Source of the DNA: a virus
DNA: 24,766 bases
Virus record (IMG/VR): IMGVR_UViG_3300000233_000025
Location: 1,057 to 25,822 of that record
Direction: 5' to 3' (one strand)
Shown here: in pieces, positions 7,414-15,738 of the stretch
Layout of the letters: each line of letters starts with the position of its first letter
Position numbering within the stretch: the first letter of the stretch is position 1
Translations under genes and position numbers: made by a program
Notes under the pieces: model-generated
The model's database searches: none
Told to the model about the DNA's origin: nothing
Seen by the model: only the letters and a program-made list of their open reading frames with translations

Positions 7414-7811
7414 TGTCTGTCGACTATGGCAAACTCGCTGAAAAGGCAAGAAAGCTAATCACTGACAATGGTCGGACGATTACGCTGGTTCGTCAGAACG
7501 AGACGCCAATCGATGCAACGAAACCTTGGAATGGTTCGGTCGCCTCTCCTGAAACGACGGTTGTCGTTCCTGCGATGCAGCTTCTGCCAAACGCTGTTCG
7601 TGTCTTTGGGCTTTCCGCTCTTGGTGATGCAAGCAAACTCGATGGACTAATCTCTGTCTCAGAATATGTGTATGTTCTCTTTCAGGGAGAAGTTGATCTT
7701 CATCAATTCACGTTTGTTCGTGATGGTGGTATCGACTTCAACATCGAGGCAACTCAAGCCCTGAAACCAGCGAATGTCACTCTGCTTGGATTTATAGGGG
7801 TGAGACGATGA
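7413..7811 (+). CDS. Probable head-closure (stopper) protein
   Basis: A 132-residue protein placed between the connector and the tail terminator, the slot of the head-closure protein that seals the portal channel after packaging. It opens with a helix (YGKLAEKARKLITDNGRTIT) and is then beta-rich: AMQLLPNAVRVFGLSALGDA, followed by a VYVLFQGEVDLHQFTFV stretch. This helix-then-barrel layout is usual for head-closure and minor-tail proteins of this size. I do not recognise a family name, so the role is inferred mostly from order and size. Its ATG shares one base with the previous stop (TAATG at 7411-7415) and its own stop overlaps the next ATG, so translation is coupled both ways. Confidence 0.65.
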   Translation: MSVDYGKLAEKARKLITDNGRTITLVRQNETPIDATKPWNGSVASPETTVVVPAMQLLPNAVRVFGLSALGDASKLDGLISVSEYVYVLFQGEVDLHQFTFVRDGGIDFNIEATQALKPANVTLLGFIGVRR

Positions 7812-8224
7812 GCCTGACCTATGCCCAAGCGAATGATGAAATTCTGGCTCTACTGAAAGCAGTCTGGGACCCGACTGGTCACAAGCTGTTCTATGAAGAT
7901 GTCCGAGATCAGAGAGAAGAGGATCAGTCGCCGTGGGCGATGGTCGTTGTCCGTCATGCGGCGGGACAGCAAGATAGTCTGGGAGGTCGTGGACGGAGAA
8001 GCTTCTTGCGACTCGGTGTTGCGATTATCACTATCCACACTCCATCAGGTTCTGGCTTGTCAAATGCCTATGCCTTGGCTAAGGTGGTGGCCGACGCATA
8101 TGAAGGTGTGTCTTCACCCAATGGAGTTTGGTTCCGTAATGTTCGCGTCAATGAACTCGGTCGGTTTGGTACTTTCTTCCAGACCAACGTGCTCGTAGAC
8201 TTCGAATACACTGAAACAAAGTAA
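7808..8224 (+). CDS. Tail terminator protein, DUF4128-like
   Basis: A 138-residue protein with the opening of the tail-terminator family (DUF4128, lambda gpU-like): SLTYAQANDEILALLKAVWD, then LFYEDVRDQREEDQSPWAMV. The core alternates strands, as in RSFLRLGVAIITIHTP, and a helix (GLSNAYALAKVVADAYEGV) follows. Tail terminators cap the tube when it reaches the length set by the tape measure and join it to the head. It overlaps the previous stop by ATGA and is followed 12 bases later by the tube gene, whose strong ribosome site overlaps its stop codon. Confidence 0.8.
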   Translation: MSLTYAQANDEILALLKAVWDPTGHKLFYEDVRDQREEDQSPWAMVVVRHAAGQQDSLGGRGRRSFLRLGVAIITIHTPSGSGLSNAYALAKVVADAYEGVSSPNGVWFRNVRVNELGRFGTFFQTNVLVDFEYTETK

Positions 8225-8236
8225 AGGAGGCCAAGT

Positions 8237-9796
8237 ATGGCACAGGTCCCAAAGATCGACTCCAATATCACCGGCCTTGCCTACGCTGAGGAAGCTCAGC
8301 TCGGCCTGCTCCCCGGTGAAGGCGGACTCGGTGGTACACCAGTCTGGTATCGACTGAACCCCAACAGCTACAACGATTTCGGCGGTGAGATCATCACCGT
8401 TGCTCCGAACCCGATCAACCCGTCGCGTCAGCGGCGCAAGGGTGTGACCACCGATCTGAACGCGACTGGTGGTATCAACCAGAACCTGACGTTCGAAAAC
8501 CTGACCGATCTTATGCAGGGTGTCATGTTCGCTGACATTCGCGCACAAGGCGAACAGGTGGTGACCGCCGTCGACATCGATGGTGCAAACCCTGACGAAT
8601 ACGAAGTCGCCTCGACCACTGGCTTCATCGTCGGCAACCTGATCATCGGTCGTGGTTTTGCGAACTCCCAGAACAACGGCGTCAATCAGGTGACAGCGGT
8701 CGTTGCTGCAACTTCGATTGAAGTCGCCACTGGTTCGCTGGTCGCAGAAGCTTCGCCGCCGACTGGTGCTGACATCAAGGTCGTTGGCTTCCAGTTCGCT
8801 GATGCAGACGCAGCGATCGACGTCAGCGGGAACCTTCCTGCTCTGACCTCGACTGCTGTCGCCGATCTGACCACTCTGGGTCTGGTTCCCGGTCAGTGGG
8901 TCTATATCGGTGGTGATCTCGCGGCCAACACTTTCACAGCGGCTGTGAACAACGGCTTCAAGCGCGTGCGCTCGATCACTGCTGACGCAATCACGTTCGA
9001 CAAGTCGGACGCTGTCATGGTGGCCGATGCAGGTGTCGCTGGCAAGACCATTCGCCTCTACTACGGCGATGTTCTTCGCAACGAAACTGGCTCTCTCATC
9101 AAGCGCCGGACCTACAACGTGGAACGCACGCTCGGCGCTCCTGACGATGCTTCGCCCGCTCAAATCCAGTCCGAAGTTCTGATCGGTGCTGTGCCGAACG
9201 AATTCACGCTGAACATTCCGCAAGCTGAACTTGCGAACGTCGACGTGACCTTCGTCGCCACGGACAACTCTCAGCGCGACGCAGCGACTGGCCCGAAGCA
9301 GAGCAACGTCCAGGACTTCCGGGTTGCTCAAGAGTACAACACCTCGAGCGACATCGGCCGCATCCGTCTGGGTGTCGTGTCTGATGTGGACGAAGCCTCC
9401 TCGGCTCTGTTCGCCTACGTCACGGAAGCAAGCATCGCGATCAACAACAACGTCACGCCCAACAAGGCGGTCGGTGTTCTCGGTGCCTTCGACGTGACGG
9501 CTGGTACGTTCAACGTGTCCGGCTCGCTGACGGCCTACTTCTCCACTGTTGCTGCGACACAGGCTGTTCGCAACAACGCAAGCGTGACGCTCGACATCAG
9601 CTTCGTGAAAGACAACACGGCGCTGGTCTATGATCTGCCGCTCATCTCTTTGGGCGACGGGCGTCTCAGCGTCGAAATTGACCAGCCGATCACGCTTCCG
9701 CTCAACACGGATGCTGCATCTGGTCAAGACATCAGCGCCGATCTCGATCACACGCTGCTGGTGACCTTCTTCAACTATGTACCGGACGCCGCGTAA
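8237..9796 (+). CDS. Major tail tube protein
   Basis: A 519-residue protein consistent with the large tail-tube family Phage_tube_2 (probably PF18906). Features seen: an N terminus with YAEEAQLGLLPGEGG, a SRQRRKGVTTDLNATGGI stretch, TGSLIKRRTYNVERTLGAPD in the middle, and a C-terminal domain with ITLPLNTDAASGQDISADLD. Tube proteins stack as hexamers and form the DNA channel. At over 500 residues it is large, with extra beta-rich modules near residues 110-260 probably facing outward. The ribosome site AAAGGAGG (8223-8230) is close to ideal, and codons favour C endings, so strong expression is likely. A 9-bp hairpin spans the stop codon. The tail-chaperone pair follows, as is standard. Confidence 0.9.
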   Translation: MAQVPKIDSNITGLAYAEEAQLGLLPGEGGLGGTPVWYRLNPNSYNDFGGEIITVAPNPINPSRQRRKGVTTDLNATGGINQNLTFENLTDLMQGVMFADIRAQGEQVVTAVDIDGANPDEYEVASTTGFIVGNLIIGRGFANSQNNGVNQVTAVVAATSIEVATGSLVAEASPPTGADIKVVGFQFADADAAIDVSGNLPALTSTAVADLTTLGLVPGQWVYIGGDLAANTFTAAVNNGFKRVRSITADAITFDKSDAVMVADAGVAGKTIRLYYGDVLRNETGSLIKRRTYNVERTLGAPDDASPAQIQSEVLIGAVPNEFTLNIPQAELANVDVTFVATDNSQRDAATGPKQSNVQDFRVAQEYNTSSDIGRIRLGVVSDVDEASSALFAYVTEASIAINNNVTPNKAVGVLGAFDVTAGTFNVSGSLTAYFSTVAATQAVRNNASVTLDISFVKDNTALVYDLPLISLGDGRLSVEIDQPITLPLNTDAASGQDISADLDHTLLVTFFNYVPDAA

Positions 9797-9806
9797 TCGC
9801 GGCGTC
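9785..9806 (+). other. Hairpin enclosing the tail-tube stop codon
   Basis: GACGCCGCG (9785-9793) and CGCGGCGTC (9798-9806) form a perfect 9-bp stem with the loop TAAT, so the TAA stop (9794-9796) sits in the loop. No U-tract follows. It could stall RNases at the end of the tube mRNA or slow termination. The left arm codes the last residues of the tube protein, so the sequence serves both uses. Confidence 0.65.
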
Positions 9807-9833
9807 TACCCCACCTAGAACAGGAGATTAAAG

Positions 9834-10262
9834 ATGGGTATGTATGACATTTTCGAGACCGATGAGGACCTCGAAAACGCTGGCATCTGGCTGGACTATG
9901 GCGACTTCCGTGTGAAGGTTGCCTCGGCTGGTCAGGGCAACAAGAAATATGTGCGCTATGCCGAAAAGGCTCTGAAGCCGATTCGCCGTGCCATGCAGGC
10001 CGGAGCAGTTTCGAACGAACGCTCCATGGCGATCATGTCCGACATCTATGCCAAGACAATCGTGCTCGACTGGCAAGTCAAGGGCGACAACGGCTGGAAG
10101 CCCGGCATCGAAGGCCGCGACGGCGAGATCCTTCCCTTCAACAAGGAAGAAGTCCAGAAGGTTTTCGAGGCTCTGCCCAACCTGTTCATCGACGTGCAGG
10201 AACAGGCGAACTCGATCTCGAACTTCCGGAAGCAGGAAATCGAGGAAGACTCGGGAAACTGA
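9834..10262 (+). CDS. Tail assembly chaperone, short (G-like) form
   Basis: A 142-residue protein made when ribosomes stop at TGA (10260-10262). It lies between tube and tape measure genes, the fixed place of the lambda gpG/gpGT type chaperones, which coat the tape measure and recruit tube subunits but do not stay in the virion. The sequence is helical and charged after residue 20 (KKYVRYAEKALKPIRRAMQA, then NKEEVQKVFEALPNLFIDVQ), like other chaperones of this class. The ATG at 9834 has AGGAG at 9822-9826; a second in-frame ATG at 9840 is less well spaced. The last two codons before the stop form the slippery site listed separately. Confidence 0.88.
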   Translation: MGMYDIFETDEDLENAGIWLDYGDFRVKVASAGQGNKKYVRYAEKALKPIRRAMQAGAVSNERSMAIMSDIYAKTIVLDWQVKGDNGWKPGIEGRDGEILPFNKEEVQKVFEALPNLFIDVQEQANSISNFRKQEIEEDSGN

Positions 10263-10585
10263 CAGCCGTCCTGGAGTATCAACTCCAGAGTGGGGCGGTG
10301 GAACAACAGATCATTGAGCAGGCCGTGAAAACCGGCCAGCCCATACCTAGTCGTATAGAAAATGCCCCTAGCATTATGCCGGGGCTTGAACTATACTACA
10401 TAGGCTTTCTGGAGTTAACTTCTTCGCGGCAAATGGGCTTCGGCATCGGACCTATCCCGTGGCTCGCGATTGAACAATACTGCATGGTGAAGGGACTTGA
10501 TGAAGAGCAGCAAGAGGCGATGCACCATCACATCATCGCGATGGACACCGTCTACATAAAGTATCAAGCAAAGAAGCAGAAGTAA
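9834..10585 (+). CDS. Tail assembly chaperone, long (GT-like) frameshift product
   Basis: The predicted -1 frameshift product: bases 9834-10259 in the first frame, then reading resumes at 10259 (CTG ACA GCC...) in the -1 frame to the TAA at 10583-10585. This gives about 250 residues: 142 of the short form plus 108. The added part begins LTAVLEYQLQSGAVEQQIIE and continues with GLELYYIGFLEL and a C-terminal helix (GLDEEQQEAMHHHIIAMDT), resembling the T domain that binds the tube protein in lambda gpGT. The -1 frame is open right across the stop, and the T-like sequence already starts upstream of any possible start codon, which argues for fusion. The shift rate cannot be read from sequence. Confidence 0.8.
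10253..10259 (+). promoter_or_regulatory. Programmed -1 frameshift slippery site GGGAAAC
   Basis: The heptamer GGGAAAC is read G GGA AAC in the first frame, so it has the X XXY YYZ form of canonical -1 sites, and TGA follows at once at 10260-10262. A slip gives GGG AAA and continues with CTG. A Shine-Dalgarno-like GAGGA (10242-10246) lies a few bases upstream and a hairpin begins 11 bases downstream, both known kinds of stimulators. Confidence 0.88.
10271..10288 (+). promoter_or_regulatory. Probable frameshift-stimulating hairpin
   Basis: CTGGAGT (10271-10277) and ACTCCAG (10282-10288) form a perfect 7-bp stem with the tight loop ATCA. It starts 12 bases after the last base of the slippery heptamer (11-base spacer), slightly longer than the usual 5-9, but it is the strongest local structure and sits on the coding side of the shift. 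Confidence 0.65.
10298..10585 (+). CDS. Downstream chaperone ORF (T-like segment, normally read by frameshift)
   Basis: Taken alone, the downstream frame has a GTG at 10298 and codes 95 residues, beginning with EQQIIEQAVKTGQPIPSR and ending in IKYQAKKQK. I list it because automatic annotation may call it as a gene, but I think it is made as the C-terminal part of the 9834-10585 fusion. The frame is open well upstream of the GTG, the upstream codons give sequence that fits the domain (LEYQLQSGA), and the GTG has no convincing ribosome site. Its TAA overlaps the next ATG (TAATG). Confidence 0.6.
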   Translation: MEQQIIEQAVKTGQPIPSRIENAPSIMPGLELYYIGFLELTSSRQMGFGIGPIPWLAIEQYCMVKGLDEEQQEAMHHHIIAMDTVYIKYQAKKQK

Positions 10586-11064
10586 TGGCCGATCTCATCC
10601 AGTTCTCGAAAAACATCAGACGTCGGGGACGTCAGGTTGAGAACTCGGCCGCTGAACTTGTTCGCAGCATGGCTAAACGCACTCTTCGCTCCCTTGTCCA
10701 GAATACCAAAGTCGATACCGGGAAAGCCCGCTCCAACTGGCGGGTCGGTATCGGCGCTCCTACGACTGCTGTCATTGAGGCTTACGCTCCCCATGCGAAG
10801 GGCAGCAAAGGCACCGGACGAGGAACCTCCGAGACTGCGAATGCCAACGCCACGATCGCTGCTGGTAACGCTCGCATCAACGGTGTGAAAGGTGTGTCAG
10901 GTGTCGGTCTGAAGACTGCCATCATCATCTCGAACAACGTACCATATCTCGACAAAGCCTTGCTTCCGGGTGCTGTTGAGGTTTCTATCCGTGAGGCCCA
11001 AGCGGTGCTTCGTGGATTTAAGATCTTCAGCAATTCCGGTGGCAGTGACGGAGGCGACATCTAA
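10585..11064 (+). CDS. HK97 gp10-like tail completion or neck protein
   Basis: A 159-residue protein resembling the HK97 gp10-like group: a basic N-terminal helix (FSKNIRRRGRQVENSAAELV), then TKVDTGKARSNWRVGIG, the family's typical DTG..RSNW stretch, and later ISNNVPYLDKALLPGAVEVS. Members act in joining head and tail or in finishing the tail. Here it sits after the chaperones and before the tape measure, not among the head-tail connectors, so a tail-side role is more likely. A Ser/Gly/Asp-rich C-terminal tail ends the protein. The ATG shares a base with the chaperone stop and its own stop shares a base with the tape measure ATG. Confidence 0.75.
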   Translation: MADLIQFSKNIRRRGRQVENSAAELVRSMAKRTLRSLVQNTKVDTGKARSNWRVGIGAPTTAVIEAYAPHAKGSKGTGRGTSETANANATIAAGNARINGVKGVSGVGLKTAIIISNNVPYLDKALLPGAVEVSIREAQAVLRGFKIFSNSGGSDGGDI

Positions 11065-14000
11065 TGGTTACTGAAACCGTCACAGTCAACTTTGTTGAGA
11101 ACGGCGCTCGAGTTATCAAGCGCCGTATCGATGAAATCGGTGAGTCTGCGAACAAAGCCACTCGGGGCATTTTTCTGCTCAAGCGTGCGCTCTTCGTCTT
11201 GGGTGGTGCTGGTGTCGTAAGCAGCCTCGCTAAGATGACTGACGCTCTCACGAACATGGAAAACAAACTGCGTCTGACTTCCAACAGTACGGCGAACTTG
11301 GAAGCGGTGCAGAGCAAGCTGTTCGAGTCTGCGAACCGTTCTCGTTCGGCGGTTGAAGCGACGGCATCCATCTACAGCCGTATCGCGCTCTCGGCTCGTA
11401 ACCTCGGGGCCAGTCAAGAGCAAGTTATCGCGGTCACTGAAACGCTGCAGAAAGCGGCTGTTATCTCGGGTGCCTCTGCCCAAGAAGCGAACGCAGCACT
11501 GATCCAGCTTGGACAGGGTCTTGCATCTGACCGTCTGTCTGGTGACGAACTTCGGTCCGTTCTCGAACAGCTTCCTTTCGTTGCTGACATTCTCGTTGAC
11601 TACCTGAACAAGACTGGTCAATTCGGCAAGGTCACTCGGGGTACGCTGCGTGAACTCGGCACCGAAGGCAAGCTGACTGCTGACATAGTGTTCAAGGCGA
11701 TTGAGGCTGCACAGTCCGGCGTTGATGCTCTGTTCGCAGAAACCAATCCGACGATTGAACAAGCGTTCAACGTCGCCCGAAACAACATCTTGAAATTTAT
11801 CGATGACTTTGATGATGCGACTGGTGCAAGTGCGAAACTTGCCAAAGCGATCATCGTCGTATCTGAGAACATCGATTTCATTGTCGCTGCTCTGGCTCTG
11901 GTTGCTGGTGGCTTTGCTCTGTCCTTTGGCGCTTCGGTGCTTGCGACCATCAATGGATATGCGGCTGGCTTCACCCGCGCTGGTGCTGCGATTGCCCGCT
12001 ACGCCTCGATCCAAGTCGCTTCTGCAACGAGCCAAGTGGCCGCGACGACTGCTGTTCTCGCTGACAGCCGCGCTCGCCTCGCGAACATTCAAACTCGGTC
12101 TGTTCAAATCGGAGCAACTCTGCGAAATGCTCAGGCTGAATATGCTGAAGCGACTGCGGTGTTCCAAGGTGGCCGCGCTCGTTCCACGGCGACTGGACAG
12201 TTCATCGGTATGCAGGCAGCGCGTGATCGCCTGACGGCTGCGACCATTCGCCTGACGGCTGCTGAAAACGCGAACAATATCGCGACTGGCAGAAGCGTTG
12301 CACTGTCCGCCCAGACCACGGCGGCTGAGACGGCACAGGCTGCGGCACGGACGCGTCTGGCAGGGGCTACAGCCGCCCAGAGCGGCATCCTTGTGCGTCT
12401 GGCAGCTACGTTCCCGCTGCTCACTGGTGTTATCCGGGGTGCAACTGCTGCGATCGGTATCTTCTCTGCTGCGCTTCTGGCAAATCCGATCGGGCTTGTT
12501 ATTGCAGCGATCACGGCTCTGCTTATCCTGTTCTTCACCTTGGGCGACAAGATCAAGGTCACTGCTGATGGCGTGGTGAGTTTCAAAGACGCCACAGTCG
12601 CAGCATTCCAGCTTCTGTTCGAAGCCCTCGCTCCATTCGTTGGTCCTGTTTGGGATGCAATCTCGAATGCTCTTGCAGCAACTCGTGATTTCATTGTGGA
12701 CGCGGCTGGTGTTATCTCGACAGCTTTCTTCAACGCTGTTGAGAATATCATCGACGCATTCACGTTCATTCCTCGTGTGGTTATCGGCGTGGTAGCTGGG
12801 GTTATCGCAGCCTTCCAAGCACTGCCCGGTCAAGCGGCTGCGGTTGCGACAAGTATCGCCAACGCTCTGATCGGTGGTTTCGAAGCATTCGCCAACGGTG
12901 CTATCAAAGCTATCAACACTGTGATCAGAGCCTTGAACGCGCTGCTCAGCTTCGTTGGTGCTGAAAAGGCTGCTGAATTCTTTGGGTTCAGTGGTCAGCT
13001 TTCTGAACTTTCTGAAGTCACTCTGCCTCGCTTCACTGATGCGGCGGCTGATGCTGGTGTAGAAGCTGGCGACGCTTTCATCAACGGGTTCAACAAAGTC
13101 TACGAAGGTGGCAAGATCGCCAACATTGGAACGGGCATCGCGAATGCGCTGGCTCCTGTTGGTGACGCTATCATCGATCGTGCTCGTCAGAACATCGCAA
13201 ACGAGCCGCCCAAGGCGGGAGCGTTGGAAGATCTCGCTGGTACAAATCCAGGTGGTCCTGGCGCTGGTGCTGGTGGAGGCGGGGGTGCTGGTGGAGCCAA
13301 CGAGAAAAGCTTCGCTCAAGAACTGGCTGAGATCCAACAAAAGATCGAGCTCGAGAAGCAGTACGGTCTGCAGAAAGAGATCAACAATCAGATCCTCGCT
13401 ATCGAGAAAACTCTGAAGCGTGACTTGTCTGCTACCGAGAAAGAGCAGGTCGCAACGGCTGTTCAGCTTCTGGAAATCTCGAAGGCTTATGGTTCCATTC
13501 TCGAGGAAATCAAAGGACCTCAAGAAGCCCTGCAAATCGGGCAGGCTGCACTGAACCAACTGTTCGCAGAAGGTGCAATCAACCTCGAGAACTACAACAG
13601 CAAACTTCGTGAACTTCAGATCAACGCTGACAAAGCTGCCAACACGATCGGCGGAGGTTTCCGGGCTGCTATCGCAGGAAGCATCCAGTCTGCTGGTGAG
13701 TTTGGTGAGGCGCTCGGCGGTGTGGTGGTCGGCGCTGCTGGCAAGGCCGCAGACGCGATCGTTGAATTCGCTCAGACTGGTAAACTCAACATTCGCGCAT
13801 TCTTTGCAGATCTGTTCGCTCAGCTTCTGAAACTCGCTGCTCAGCGTCTCTTGCTTTCCTTCCTCGGTGGCTTCTTGGGCATTCCCGGTGGTGGCCTCGG
13901 TGGTGGTGGTCTTCCTGGATTCGCAAGTGGTGGCTCTATCTTGCCCAGTGGACCTGGATCAACCGATTCGCAAATAGTAGCATTTGCCAAGAGACCTGAT

Positions 14001-14219
14001 GAGCGTGTAGACATACTTACGCCGGGTCAGCAACAGGCCAAGAAGAACGGTGAAGGTCAAGGCGGTGGAACTACGATTGTTCAATCTCCGCCTGTGAATG
14101 TCGCCGCTGTTCTCAGCCCAAATGACATCATCGGGGTGTTCAATGATGGCGGTGACACGCAAATCATTAACATTCTGCAACGTAACGCTACGACCGTAAG
14201 ACAAATCGCCCAGTCGTAA
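11064..14219 (+). CDS. Tape measure protein
   Basis: A 1051-residue protein that sets tail length and is ejected ahead of the DNA. Residues 1-250 hold the conserved tape measure domain (ANLEAVQSKLFESANRSRSA, then AALIQLGQGLASDRLSGDEL). Hydrophobic segments lie near residues 270-297, 455-494 and 572-606, probable membrane-inserting helices. A Gly-rich linker near 729-746 leads into a long coiled coil (about 749-860). The C terminus has a Gly-rich patch and GFASGGSILPSGPGSTD, common at the ends of lambda gpH-like proteins. At about 1.5 angstrom per residue, the length predicts a tail of very roughly 150-160 nm. No lysozyme or peptidase motif is visible. A long antisense ORF across it is a codon-bias shadow. 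Confidence 0.95.
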   Translation: MVTETVTVNFVENGARVIKRRIDEIGESANKATRGIFLLKRALFVLGGAGVVSSLAKMTDALTNMENKLRLTSNSTANLEAVQSKLFESANRSRSAVEATASIYSRIALSARNLGASQEQVIAVTETLQKAAVISGASAQEANAALIQLGQGLASDRLSGDELRSVLEQLPFVADILVDYLNKTGQFGKVTRGTLRELGTEGKLTADIVFKAIEAAQSGVDALFAETNPTIEQAFNVARNNILKFIDDFDDATGASAKLAKAIIVVSENIDFIVAALALVAGGFALSFGASVLATINGYAAGFTRAGAAIARYASIQVASATSQVAATTAVLADSRARLANIQTRSVQIGATLRNAQAEYAEATAVFQGGRARSTATGQFIGMQAARDRLTAATIRLTAAENANNIATGRSVALSAQTTAAETAQAAARTRLAGATAAQSGILVRLAATFPLLTGVIRGATAAIGIFSAALLANPIGLVIAAITALLILFFTLGDKIKVTADGVVSFKDATVAAFQLLFEALAPFVGPVWDAISNALAATRDFIVDAAGVISTAFFNAVENIIDAFTFIPRVVIGVVAGVIAAFQALPGQAAAVATSIANALIGGFEAFANGAIKAINTVIRALNALLSFVGAEKAAEFFGFSGQLSELSEVTLPRFTDAAADAGVEAGDAFINGFNKVYEGGKIANIGTGIANALAPVGDAIIDRARQNIANEPPKAGALEDLAGTNPGGPGAGAGGGGGAGGANEKSFAQELAEIQQKIELEKQYGLQKEINNQILAIEKTLKRDLSATEKEQVATAVQLLEISKAYGSILEEIKGPQEALQIGQAALNQLFAEGAINLENYNSKLRELQINADKAANTIGGGFRAAIAGSIQSAGEFGEALGGVVVGAAGKAADAIVEFAQTGKLNIRAFFADLFAQLLKLAAQRLLLSFLGGFLGIPGGGLGGGGLPGFASGGSILPSGPGSTDSQIVAFAKRPDERVDILTPGQQQAKKNGEGQGGGTTIVQSPPVNVAAVLSPNDIIGVFNDGGDTQIINILQRNATTVRQIAQS

Positions 14220-14231
14220 GGAAAGAACAAC

Positions 14232-15737
14232 ATGCCCTTCTCAACTGGGACAGCCCGTCACTCCACAGAACTTCTGAACAAGATCAATGCTCACCTTGTG
14301 GCAAACTCTTGGACGAAGCTTCGTGGTGATACAGATTTGAATTGTGCCAGTCCGAAATCTGCTCGCTACTGGCGAATGGTTGTTTTTGAAACTCAGACTA
14401 CGAATTCGACAACTCGTGGTCTTCAGCTGCTTAATTTGCGTACGACCGTTGGTGGTGCGAACGTTGCGACTGTTGGTGCGAACTGGACCGTCTCTGACGT
14501 CTCTGTCGGTTCCCCTTCTCTGCTTGTTTCTGGTGGTGTCGTTCGTTCAGGAAACATCGGCGCATCTCGTGCTTGGTGGTGTACCTACGACTTCGGCGTT
14601 GCGACGACAATTCGTGAAGTCTACTTCCGCGCTGATAGTTCGACTGGTCCCACCCCTCGCTCTTGGGTTATCCAATGGTCTAACGACAATGAAACCTGGA
14701 CCACGATGTGGGAAGGATCTTCGATCAGCATATCCGCGAACGCTTATTACACTTGCACTTTCGGTGATGGATATCTCTCGCCCGTCCATATCGCCTCTAA
14801 CGCTGCTCGTCGTTCTGGATCTATTGAAGATCAACTTAGTGATGCTAACTGGGAAGGCAACGGCGGTCGTCATTTCAGCAACGATTATTTCGTGTGGCAG
14901 GGCAACGGCTACGACGCAGATCGTCGCGTATTTATTCATGCGAGATCTCACTCTTACCCAGCAGTCAACTCCGAGTTCATTGAATTCAACTTTTCAGTTC
15001 AATACAATTCTTTACTGAGAGATTTTCAAGATCAAGTTGGGACTTCTGGTTTTTCACTATTTCATCTTCATGGTGGTGGGACGATTTCCTATTGGATTTA
15101 TTCCAATTCGAAGAGAATTATCCTCGTCACCAAGACTGGCGCAAGCGATTACTGCACTTCCTACATCGGTTTTATGTCCGCTTTTGCAGATCCTGATTAT
15201 TATCCATTCCCTCTCATAATGGCATCTACAGCAGCAGATCGTTCTGCTGTTTACGCGACCACAGACAATGGCTTGAGCAGTATGGTTGATCCCGGATTTG
15301 GAAATCTCATCGCTCGTTATTGGGATGGAACTGTGAAATCTGGTGGAAACAGAAATCCAGGACCAGTTGAGGGTTATAATATCAGCGGATCAACTTCTCC
15401 GTTTCCTTACGTCTGGCCGCACTATTTTGGAAAGTGTAACAACAACGATCGTTTTCCTGACAATATGGGGGCTGGTACTTCTGGCTCTCTCTATAACAAT
15501 CAGACTCTCATGGAGAAACTGGTTCCGACTGTTCAAGATGATTTGCCGCTTATTCCAGCACTTATTCAAGATCATGAGTATGGAAATCTTGGTGCGATGG
15601 ATGGAGTTTTCATTCTCCCGGGAGGCGGCATTGTCGCTGCTGAACAAGCTTTGACAATTAGCGGTGTGAACTACAAAATCTTCCCGAACAGGACGCGTCG
15701 ACTCGGTGCTTCTTGGATGGCAGTTAGAGAGGACTGA
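14232..15737 (+). CDS. Tail protein with discoidin-like (F5/8 type C-like) domain
   Basis: A 501-residue tail protein. Residues about 44-185 read like a galactose-binding beta-sandwich of the F5/8 type C class: SARYWRMVVFETQTTNSTTR, then REVYFRADSSTGPTPRSWVI and WSNDNETWTTMW, the last typical of that fold. Such domains often bind sugars, so this part may touch the cell surface. The rest shows a module shared with the next gene (YWIYSNSKRIILVTKTGASD, followed by a YIGFMSAFADPDYYPFPL stretch), met in tail proteins of many phages. The start is the ATG 12 bases after the tape measure stop, with AAGGAAAG ahead. From here on codons shift toward T endings. Sugar binding is inferred from the fold only. 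Confidence 0.7.
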   Translation: MPFSTGTARHSTELLNKINAHLVANSWTKLRGDTDLNCASPKSARYWRMVVFETQTTNSTTRGLQLLNLRTTVGGANVATVGANWTVSDVSVGSPSLLVSGGVVRSGNIGASRAWWCTYDFGVATTIREVYFRADSSTGPTPRSWVIQWSNDNETWTTMWEGSSISISANAYYTCTFGDGYLSPVHIASNAARRSGSIEDQLSDANWEGNGGRHFSNDYFVWQGNGYDADRRVFIHARSHSYPAVNSEFIEFNFSVQYNSLLRDFQDQVGTSGFSLFHLHGGGTISYWIYSNSKRIILVTKTGASDYCTSYIGFMSAFADPDYYPFPLIMASTAADRSAVYATTDNGLSSMVDPGFGNLIARYWDGTVKSGGNRNPGPVEGYNISGSTSPFPYVWPHYFGKCNNNDRFPDNMGAGTSGSLYNNQTLMEKLVPTVQDDLPLIPALIQDHEYGNLGAMDGVFILPGGGIVAAEQALTISGVNYKIFPNRTRRLGASWMAVRED

Positions 15738-15738
15738 T

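Noticed and set aside
8114-9751. A 545-codon minus-strand open frame opposite the tail tube gene
   Set aside because: Same codon-mirror effect; the product lacks domain features and runs across two well-supported plus-strand genes.
11061-13559. An 832-codon open frame on the minus strand across the tape measure gene
   Set aside because: It is the mirror of a strongly biased sense gene, gives a Ser/Arg/Asp-rich protein without family features, and would be the only large minus-strand gene. The tape measure on the plus strand is certain.
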